Position numbers and translations under genes: made by a program
Notes under the pieces: generated by a model
Seen by the model: only the letters and a program-made list of their open reading frames with translations
Database searches by the model: none
What the model was told of the DNA's origin: nothing
Part shown: positions 1 through 5,125 of the stretch, piece by piece
Numbering within the stretch: the stretch's first letter is position 1
Layout: every line of letters begins with the position of its first letter
Assembly (NCBI GenBank): GCA_036675585.1
Contig: JAKFES010000004.1
Span: 1-5,125 of the forward strand
From: Zeimonas sp036675585
GTDB taxonomy: Bacteria > Pseudomonadota > Gammaproteobacteria > Burkholderiales > Burkholderiaceae_E
DNA: 5,125 bases
Reading direction: 5' to 3'

Positions 1-9
1 ACGCGAGCG

Positions 10-1956
10 ATGGTCGAAGTCCGCAACCCCGAACGCGAGCTGCACCGGCTGCGGATGCGCCTGGCCGCCGCGATGCTGATGGTGCTCGCCTGCTTCGCCG
101 TGCTCGGCGCGCGCTTCTATTACCTGCAGGTCCACCGCTATGCCGACTTCCACGCGCAGGCCGAGGACAACCGGATCGCGCTGGTGCCGGCGCCGCCGAC
201 GCGCGGGCTGATCTTCGACCGCAACGGCGTTCTCCTCGCCGAGAACGTGTCGGCGTACACGCTCGAGCTCACGCCGATGCGCAACGCGCGCCTCGAGGAG
301 ACGATCGACGCGCTGTCGCGGATCGTCGAGATCACGCCGCGCGACCGCCGGCGCTTTCGCCGGCTGCTGCAGGATTCGCGCCGCTCGGAGAGCGTTCCGC
401 TGAAGGTGCGCCTGACCGACGACGAAGTCGCGCGGCTCGCCGTGCAGCGGTTCCGCTATCCCGGCGTCGAGATCCGCGCCCGGCTCTTTCGCAACTATCC
501 GCTCGGCTCGACGGCGGCGCACGTGCTCGGCCACATCGGGCGCATCTCGCCCGACGACCTGACCCGGCTCGACGAGCAGGACCGGCTGTCGCAGTACGCG
601 GGGTCGACGCACATCGGCAAGGTCGGCATCGAACAGTCGTACGAAGCGCTGCTGCACGGGCGCGTGGGCGCCGACGAGGTCGAGGTGTCGGCGGCCGGGC
701 GGGTCGTGCGCACGCTGTCGCGCACGCCGCCCGTTCCCGGCGCCAACCTGATCCTGTCGATCGACATCCGGCTGCAGAAGCTCGCCGAGGAGCTGTTCGG
801 AGACCGGCGCGGCGCGCTCGTCGCGATCGAGCCGGCGACGGGCGACGTGCTCGCGCTCGTTTCGCGCCCCGGCTACGACCCGAACCTGTTCGTCGACGGG
901 ATCGACCCGCAGACCTGGCAGTCGCTGAACGAGGATCCCGACCACCCGCTGCTGAACCGGCCGCTGCGCGGCACGTATCCGCCCGGATCGACGTACAAGC
1001 CGTTCATGGCGCTCGCCGCGCTGCACACCGGCGCACGCCGGCCGTCGGACACGATCTCCGACCCGGGATACTTCCTGCTCGGCACGCACCGCTTCCGCGA
1101 TTCGAAGCCCGCCGGCCACGGCACCGTCGATCTGCGCAAGTCGATCGTCGTGTCGAGCGACACGTATTACTACAAGGTCGCCTACGAGATGGGCGTCGAC
1201 CGGATCCACGACTTCATGAAGCCATGGGGATTCGGCCAGCTCACCGGAATCGACCTGGACAACGAGACGACCGGAATCCTGCCGTCGACGCAGTGGAAGC
1301 TGCGCCGATACAAGCAGAAGTGGTATCCGGGCGAGACGCCGTCGATCGGGATCGGACAGGGGTACAACGCCTTCACGATCCTGCAGCTCGCGCACGCGAC
1401 GGCCACGCTCGCCAACGGCGGCACGGTGATGAAGCCGCACGTCGTCCAGTCGGTCGAGGATCCGCTCACCCGCGCGCGCAAGCGGACGGTCCCGAAGGAA
1501 AGCTACCGGATCGAGCTGCGTCCCGAGTACGTCGCGCTCGTGCAGGAAGCGATGGCCGAGGTCAACCGGGTCGGTACCGGCCGCCTGGCGTTCGCCAACG
1601 CCGGCTACGTCGCGGCGGGCAAGACCGGGACGGCGCAGGTGGTCGGCATCAAGCAGGGCGAGCGCTACGACGCCCGGCGCGTCGCCGAACGGCATCGCGA
1701 CCACTCGCTGTTCGTCGCGTTCGCGCCGCTCGAGGCGCCGAAGATCGCCGTCGCGGTCATCGTCGAGAACGGCGGCTTCGGCGCACAGGCGGCGGCGCCG
1801 ATCGTGCGCAAGGTGTTCGATTACCACCTGCTCGGCAAGCTGCCCGGCGACCTCGACGAGGACCTGCTGCCCAAAGTGCAGGACGAGGCCGAGCTGCGCG
1901 ACATCCCCGAGAACATCGATCCCGAGCGCGTGGAGCCGGAGGTCGAGCGACCGTGA
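10..1956 (+). CDS. mrdA: Penicillin-binding protein 2 (MrdA), elongasome peptidoglycan DD-transpeptidase
   Basis: This 648-residue class B PBP cross-links peptidoglycan strands during lateral wall growth, working with RodA and the MreBCD scaffold; it is anchored in the inner membrane with its domains in the periplasm. One N-terminal membrane anchor is visible at about residues 17-39. The pedestal domain follows, with the class B signature RGLIFDRNG (65-73) and RNYPLGSTAAHVLGHIG (161-177). The transpeptidase domain carries all three active-site motifs: STYK at 327-330 (nucleophile Ser327, general base Lys330), SSD at 382-384 (the PBP2 form of SxN) and KTGT at 538-541. The length is close to that of E. 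coli PBP2 (about 630). The C-terminal tail after about residue 612 is rich in Asp and Glu. ATG at 10 is chosen because it retains the NPERELHRLR stretch that usually precedes the anchor in this family; only nine bases lie upstream, so the ribosome binding site cannot be judged. FtsI/PBP3 is the alternative class B PBP, but the immediate rodA neighbour argues against it. Confidence 0.97.
   Translation: MVEVRNPERELHRLRMRLAAAMLMVLACFAVLGARFYYLQVHRYADFHAQAEDNRIALVPAPPTRGLIFDRNGVLLAENVSAYTLELTPMRNARLEETIDALSRIVEITPRDRRRFRRLLQDSRRSESVPLKVRLTDDEVARLAVQRFRYPGVEIRARLFRNYPLGSTAAHVLGHIGRISPDDLTRLDEQDRLSQYAGSTHIGKVGIEQSYEALLHGRVGADEVEVSAAGRVVRTLSRTPPVPGANLILSIDIRLQKLAEELFGDRRGALVAIEPATGDVLALVSRPGYDPNLFVDGIDPQTWQSLNEDPDHPLLNRPLRGTYPPGSTYKPFMALAALHTGARRPSDTISDPGYFLLGTHRFRDSKPAGHGTVDLRKSIVVSSDTYYYKVAYEMGVDRIHDFMKPWGFGQLTGIDLDNETTGILPSTQWKLRRYKQKWYPGETPSIGIGQGYNAFTILQLAHATATLANGGTVMKPHVVQSVEDPLTRARKRTVPKESYRIELRPEYVALVQEAMAEVNRVGTGRLAFANAGYVAAGKTGTAQVVGIKQGERYDARRVAERHRDHSLFVAFAPLEAPKIAVAVIVENGGFGAQAAAPIVRKVFDYHLLGKLPGDLDEDLLPKVQDEAELRDIPENIDPERVEPEVERP
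1938..1942 (+). promoter_or_regulatory. Ribosome binding site of mrdB (rodA)
   Basis: GGAGG lies inside the last codons of mrdA, 10 nt before GTG 1953. It decides the non-ATG start of rodA, because no other in-frame start nearby has such a motif. Its location within the upstream coding region fits a translationally coupled pair. Confidence 0.8.
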
Positions 1957-3068
1957 TCCTCCACGAGAAGCCCTCGCCGTGGCGACGCGTGCGCCCGTAC
2001 CTGTTCGTGTTCGACCCGACGCTCACGATCGCGCTCGCGCTGCTCGTGACGCTGAGCTTCGTCACGATGTTCTCGGCCGCACTCGATTACGACGGACGGC
2101 TGCAGGATCACGCGCGCAACGTGTTCATCGCCTTCGCGGTGATGTGGATGGCGGCGAACCTGCCGCTGCAGTGGATGCAGCGGGCAGCGGTTCCGGCGTA
2201 CCTGCTCGGCGTCGCGCTGCTCGTCGCCGTCGCGCTGTTCGGCGACGTCGCGAAGGGCGCGCGCCGCTGGCTCGACCTGGGCTTCACACGGATCCAGCCG
2301 TCGGAGCTGATGAAGATCGCGATGCCGATGATGCTCGCCTGGTGGTTCCAGAAGCGCGAGGGCGCGCACGGCTGGCCCGATTTCGCCGTCGCCGGCGTGC
2401 TGCTGTCGATCCCGCTCGCGCTGATCGTGCGCCAGCCCGATCTGGGCACGGCGATCCTCGTGTTCGCCGCGGGCGCCTACGTGATCTTCCTCGCCGGACT
2501 GAGCTGGAAAGTGATCGCCGGCGGGGTCGTCGCGACGATCGCGTCGATGCCGGTGCTCTGGTCGTTGCTGCACGAATACCAGCGCCAGCGCGTGCTGATG
2601 CTGATCGACCCTTCGTCGGACCCGCTCGGACGCGGCTTCCACGTGATCCAGTCGACGATCGCGGTCGGCTCGGGGGGCGTGTGGGGCAAGGGGTGGATGC
2701 AGGGCACGCAGGCGCATCTCGAGTTCATCCCCGAACGCACGACCGATTTCGTCTTCGCCGTTTTCTCGGAGGAATTCGGCCTCGTCGGCAATGCCGTGCT
2801 GCTGGGGCTGTACCTGATCGTGATCGCGCGCGGGCTGATCATCTCGTCGGGCGGCGCCAACGTCTTCGCGCGGCTGCTCGCCGGCGCGATCACGCTCATT
2901 CTCTTCACCTACGCGTTCGTCAACATCGGCATGGTCTCGGGAATCCTGCCGGTGGTCGGCGTTCCGCTGCCGATGATGTCGTACGGCGGCACCGCGATGA
3001 TGACGCTCGGCATCGGCATGGGGCTGCTGATGGCGATCGCGCGCCAGCGCCGGCTCGTGCAGACCTGA
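1953..3068 (+). CDS. mrdB: RodA (MrdB), SEDS peptidoglycan glycosyltransferase
   Basis: This 371-residue polytopic inner-membrane protein of the SEDS family (RodA/FtsW/SpoVE) polymerises lipid II into glycan strands in complex with PBP2. The length is normal for RodA (about 370). About ten hydrophobic segments are visible, starting near residue 23. Family landmarks are GARRWLDLGFTRIQPSELMK (102-121), RQPDLGTA (160-167), a large periplasmic loop with DPLGRGFHVIQS (223-234), ERTTDF (261-266) containing the conserved Asp265 equivalent to the catalytic Asp262 of E. coli RodA, and the C-terminal signature GILPVVGVPLPMMSYGGTAM (330-349). The start is GTG at 1953, sharing GTGA with the mrdA stop and preceded by a good Shine-Dalgarno sequence; an in-frame GTG at 1989 is possible but lacks that support. 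The overlap indicates cotranscription and translational coupling with mrdA. FtsW is the alternative, but it normally sits in the dcw cluster. Confidence 0.97.
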   Translation: MILHEKPSPWRRVRPYLFVFDPTLTIALALLVTLSFVTMFSAALDYDGRLQDHARNVFIAFAVMWMAANLPLQWMQRAAVPAYLLGVALLVAVALFGDVAKGARRWLDLGFTRIQPSELMKIAMPMMLAWWFQKREGAHGWPDFAVAGVLLSIPLALIVRQPDLGTAILVFAAGAYVIFLAGLSWKVIAGGVVATIASMPVLWSLLHEYQRQRVLMLIDPSSDPLGRGFHVIQSTIAVGSGGVWGKGWMQGTQAHLEFIPERTTDFVFAVFSEEFGLVGNAVLLGLYLIVIARGLIISSGGANVFARLLAGAITLILFTYAFVNIGMVSGILPVVGVPLPMMSYGGTAMMTLGIGMGLLMAIARQRRLVQT

Positions 3069-3097
3069 GCCACGCGACCGGGCGACGGAAGCGGGCG
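3069..3097. other. Short gap between convergent genes, no clear terminator
   Basis: These 29 bases separate the rodA stop (+) from the transporter stop (-). I see no stem-loop followed by a T-run on either strand. A 10-base direct repeat, ACGCGACCGG, occurs at 3072-3081 and again at 3106-3115 inside the end of the transporter gene. A 6-base inverted repeat (GCGCCG/CGGCGC) flanks an 11-base loop in the same coding end. Neither is convincing as a terminator. Confidence 0.5.
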
Positions 3098-4162
3098 TCA
3101 GGCCGACGCGACCGGCAGCGCCGCCGATCCGATCCGGCGCACCAGGCCGGCGAAGGCGAGCGTCCACGCGAACAGCGCGACGGCGAGGAACGTCGGCGGC
3201 ACGAACGCGAGGAAGCCCAGCCCCATCGCCCCGGCCATCTCGCGCGTGCCCACGGCGTACATGCCCAGCGGAAACACCGCGCCCCAGTACGAGACGTCGT
3301 AGCGAAGCGGGAAACGCTTGCAGCCGTAGCGCCAGACCCCGAGGACGAGCAGCATCGGGATCCACCAGGTGCCGGTGGCCCAGTAGAGCACCGTGAAGCC
3401 CTCGAGGAACGGCAGCAGCGATCGCAGGAACGGCGCTTCGCTCGCGTTGAGCACGAGCAGCGAGCCCGCCAGCGTCGAGATCGCCATCGCACCCATGTTG
3501 ATCCAGTACGGGGGCGTGAGGTCGGCCGGCGACAGGCGGAAGAACGTGTACCGGTAGAAGATCAGCGACATCATCCAGATGTAGAGCATGCCGCCCCACA
3601 TCCAGAGCGACAGCGCGAAGAAGTTCAGTTCGGCCCTCCACGGCTGTGCGTGCCGCGCGGCGAGCAGTGCGCTGAGCACGGCGACCGATTGCGTCGCGAC
3701 GACGGCGAGCAGCCACGTGCCCGAGATGCCGCGATCGAGCGCCGGCTTCTCGGCGCGCACGGTCAGCGCGGCGAACACCGCGTAGGTGAGCGCGAGCCAC
3801 GACGCGAGCGCGAGCGCCCAGAACAGCGTGGCGATCCGGTAGTCGGCCTCGAGCACGACGAACTGCGAGCCGAGCACCGCGGTGCCGGCGACGGTGGTGA
3901 AGAACGCGGGCCCGTTGCGGTGCGAAGTGAGGTCGTCGAGGAACCGCGCCGGATAGCGGATCAGGCGCAGCAGGCTCAGGGCGCACAGCACGATCCACGC
4001 GAGCCCGTTCAGTCCGAACAGCGTTCGCGCGATCCAGTGCAGGCCGTGCAGGTGCGAGGCGATCGAGACGATCCCGGTCGCCATGACCACGGCGAAGGAC
4101 CCGGGCGGAAAACCGGCGAGCGCGCCGTGCGCGCCGCCGCTTTCTGCGCGGGCGGGCCTCAA
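3098..4162 (-). CDS. TDT-family (TehA/SLAC1-like) membrane transporter
   Basis: This 354-residue integral membrane protein resembles the tellurite-resistance/dicarboxylate transporter (TDT) family, which includes TehA, the yeast malate permease Mae1 and sulfite exporter Ssu1, and the plant SLAC1 anion channels. About ten hydrophobic helices can be traced, at roughly residues 20-37, 46-66, 86-104, 108-132, 145-168, 178-203, 220-240, 252-275, 291-312 and 318-341. Family-like stretches are FPPGSFAVVMATGIVSIA at the first helix (18-35) and YWGAVFPLGMYAV late in the protein (292-304). TTG at 4162 is preferred as start: it overlaps the osmC stop (TTGA) and keeps the conserved first-helix entry. The first ATG, at 4084, would begin inside that helix and lose FPPGSFAVV. 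No strong Shine-Dalgarno precedes the TTG, which fits reinitiation after osmC. The family call is from remembered patterns; the substrate (C4-dicarboxylate, sulfite, tellurite-related or other anion) is unknown. Confidence 0.87.
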   Translation of the reverse strand: MRPARAESGGAHGALAGFPPGSFAVVMATGIVSIASHLHGLHWIARTLFGLNGLAWIVLCALSLLRLIRYPARFLDDLTSHRNGPAFFTTVAGTAVLGSQFVVLEADYRIATLFWALALASWLALTYAVFAALTVRAEKPALDRGISGTWLLAVVATQSVAVLSALLAARHAQPWRAELNFFALSLWMWGGMLYIWMMSLIFYRYTFFRLSPADLTPPYWINMGAMAISTLAGSLLVLNASEAPFLRSLLPFLEGFTVLYWATGTWWIPMLLVLGVWRYGCKRFPLRYDVSYWGAVFPLGMYAVGTREMAGAMGLGFLAFVPPTFLAVALFAWTLAFAGLVRRIGSAALPVASA

Positions 4163-4578
4163 TTCGTCAGCCGCGCGCTCACCCGGATCTCCGGGCCGGT
4201 CAGCGCCTTCGAAACGGGGCAGTCGGTCTTCGCCTTCTGCACGTTCTGCTGGAACGTCGCGTCGTCCAGTCCCGGCACGTCGGCCTCGGTATTCAGCTCG
4301 ATGAGCCGGATGGCCGGCCCCTCGCCGAGATGCACTTTCGCGCTGGTGCGCAGGTCCTTCGGCGGATGCCCGGCCTGCTCGAGCAGCAGCGACAGATACA
4401 TCGAGAAGCACCCGGCGTGCGCGGCACCGATCAGCTCCTCGGGGTTCGTCCCCGGCTCCTCTGCAAAGCGCGTGCCGAAGCTGAACGGGCCCTCGAAGGC
4501 ACCGCTGCCGAGCTTCATCCGGCCCGAGCCCTCCTTGAGCGTGCCTTGCCACGACGCCGATGCATTGCGAACCGCCAT
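4159..4578 (-). CDS. osmC: OsmC-type organic hydroperoxide reductase (peroxiredoxin-like)
   Basis: This 139-residue cytoplasmic protein of the OsmC/Ohr family uses a pair of cysteines to reduce organic hydroperoxides. The core motif GTNPEELIGAAHAGCFSM (43-60) holds the peroxidatic Cys57, and the second cysteine is Cys120 in KAKTDCPVSKAL. By alignment from memory these match Cys59 and Cys125 of E. coli OsmC. Arg37 (in FGTRF) and Glu47 correspond to the conserved Arg39 and Glu49 that activate the cysteine. The NPEELIGAAHAGCFSM wording and the C-terminal CPVSKAL place it with OsmC rather than Ohr. The length is typical (about 140) and the gene looks intact. The ATG at 4578 has AGGAG six bases upstream. 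It lies 39 nt after the quinone oxidoreductase gene and its stop overlaps the likely transporter start, so the three are probably cotranscribed. No separate promoter is evident in the 39-nt gap. Confidence 0.92.
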   Translation of the reverse strand: MAVRNASASWQGTLKEGSGRMKLGSGAFEGPFSFGTRFAEEPGTNPEELIGAAHAGCFSMYLSLLLEQAGHPPKDLRTSAKVHLGEGPAIRLIELNTEADVPGLDDATFQQNVQKAKTDCPVSKALTGPEIRVSARLTN

Positions 4579-4584
4579 GTCGTA

Positions 4585-4589
4585 CTCCT
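4585..4589 (-). promoter_or_regulatory. Ribosome binding site of osmC
   Basis: AGGAG on the minus strand lies six bases before the osmC ATG at 4578, inside the 39-nt gap (4579-4617) between the oxidoreductase stop and osmC. This supports the chosen start. The rest of the gap shows no recognisable -10/-35 pair or terminator, consistent with readthrough from the upstream gene. Confidence 0.8.
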
Positions 4590-4617
4590 GTGAGCGTAGG
4601 GAAAGAGGCGCGCCGGC

Positions 4618-5125
4618 CTAGTCGCCGGCGACCTTGAGCAGGATCTTGCCGATGTGCCGCGAGGACTGCATCAGCTCGTGCGCCGCGGCGGCCTCGGCGA
4701 GATCGAAAGTCTCGAAGATCACCGGCTGCACCGCGCCCGACTCGAGCAGCGGCCAGACGTGCTCGCGCAACTGCGCGGCGATGCGCGCTTTCTCCTCGGC
4801 GCTGCGAGGACGCAGCGTCGAACCGGTCCAGGTCAGGCGCTTGACCATGAGCGCGGTGAAGTCGCCCTGCAGCTTCGCGCCGTGCAGGAACGCGATCTGC
4901 ACGAGCCGGCCCTCGAGCGCGAGCGCGCGCAGGTTGCGCTCGACGTAATCGCCGCCGACCATGTCGAGGATCAGGTCGACGCCGCGGCGATCGGTGAGCG
5001 CACGCACGCGTTCGACGAAATCCTCGTTGCGATAGTCGATCGCCGCGGCGGCGCCGTAGTGCTCGCACGCGCGCGCCTTCTGCGCGTTGCCCACCGTCGT
5101 GTAGACCGTTGCACCGCGCGCCCGG
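4618..5125 (-). CDS. NAD(P)H:quinone oxidoreductase, PIG3-type MDR family (5' end cut by window)
   Basis: This is the C-terminal half (168 residues visible) of a zinc-independent medium-chain dehydrogenase/reductase of the quinone oxidoreductase family, whose full length is usually about 325-335. These cytoplasmic enzymes reduce quinones or related electrophiles with NAD(P)H. The visible part runs from the Rossmann fold (RGATVYTTVGNAQKARACE, then GAAAAIDYRNEDF and GVDLILDMVGGDYVERNL) into the C-terminal catalytic portion. GSTLRPRS followed by EEKARIAAQLREHVWPLLES is characteristic of the PIG3 subfamily, and the protein closes with SSRHIGKILLKV before a TAG stop. The GTG at 5094 is not the start: the frame stays open to the window edge and encodes the family's expected Rossmann residues before it. 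The nucleotide-binding glycine motif should lie just outside the window. It is the most upstream visible member of the probable operon with osmC and the transporter. Crotonyl-CoA reductase-like MDR members are less likely alternatives. Confidence 0.92.
   Translation of the reverse strand, partial: RARGATVYTTVGNAQKARACEHYGAAAAIDYRNEDFVERVRALTDRRGVDLILDMVGGDYVERNLRALALEGRLVQIAFLHGAKLQGDFTALMVKRLTWTGSTLRPRSAEEKARIAAQLREHVWPLLESGAVQPVIFETFDLAEAAAAHELMQSSRHIGKILLKVAGD

Noticed and set aside
1..79. End of an upstream mreD gene overlapping the mrdA start
   Set aside because: Only nine bases precede mrdA, and the alternative frames over the start do not show a recognisable MreD tail, so the presence of mreD cannot be supported from this window.
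1821..3998. 725-codon open frame on the minus strand, antisense to the mrdA end and rodA and running into the transporter region
   Set aside because: Its translation is Arg/Ala/Asp/His-rich without domains or membrane segments, while the overlapping plus- and minus-strand frames encode clear MrdA, RodA and transporter proteins. Long antisense frames are expected in high-GC coding DNA.
1440..4270. Shared GTCGTCCAGTC in mrdA (near 1441) and in osmC (near 4259)
   Set aside because: An 11-base match inside two unrelated coding regions is compatible with chance and codon bias; no flanking similarity is seen.
4607..4614. GGCGCGCC palindrome between the oxidoreductase and osmC genes, considered as an operator
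   Set aside because: Eight-base GC-only palindromes arise readily at this GC content, and nothing else nearby resembles a regulator site or promoter.
1979..4621. 880-codon open frame on the plus strand spanning rodA, the transporter and osmC
   Set aside because: It reads through three recognisable genes in the wrong frame or strand and yields low-complexity Arg/Ala/Glu-rich sequence; it is a GC-driven shadow frame.
4618..5094. A complete 158-residue protein starting at GTG 5094
   Set aside because: The frame is open to the window end and the residues before the GTG (RGATVYTT) fit the Rossmann fold of the family, so this is an internal codon of a gene cut by the window.

Overview
The window is a gene-dense, high-GC stretch (strong G/C preference at third codon positions) of a Gram-negative chromosome. 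The close adjacency of mrdA and mrdB (rodA) and the protein sequences look most like a betaproteobacterium (Burkholderiales/Rhodocyclales-like). That assignment is an inference from protein style, GC content and gene order, not from a database search.

Layout: positions 10-1956 (+) encode the elongasome transpeptidase PBP2 (MrdA). Its stop codon overlaps by 4 nt the GTG start of the SEDS glycosyltransferase RodA (MrdB), 1953-3068 (+). These two enzymes form the core peptidoglycan synthase for lateral wall growth: RodA polymerises lipid II and PBP2 cross-links the strands. They are probably the last two genes of an mre/mrd cluster whose upstream part (mreBCD) would lie just before the window.

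After a 29-nt gap between convergent stop codons, the rest of the window is on the minus strand. Read in the direction of transcription it contains: the 3' half of a PIG3-type NAD(P)H:quinone oxidoreductase, cut by the window end (5125-4618); an OsmC-type organic hydroperoxide reductase (4578-4159); and a ten-helix TDT-family (TehA/SLAC1-like) transporter (4162-3098). The transporter most likely starts at a TTG codon that overlaps the osmC stop. Spacing of 39 nt and then -4 nt suggests a single operon with a redox/electrophile-stress flavour, though the transporter's substrate cannot be read from sequence.

No RNA genes, mobile elements, CRISPR arrays or convincing terminators are visible, and no gap between genes exceeds 40 nt. 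I see mostly ordinary chromosomal genes. The points most worth a second look are the start-codon choice of the transporter and the composition of the minus-strand operon; I found no evidence of a previously undescribed system.
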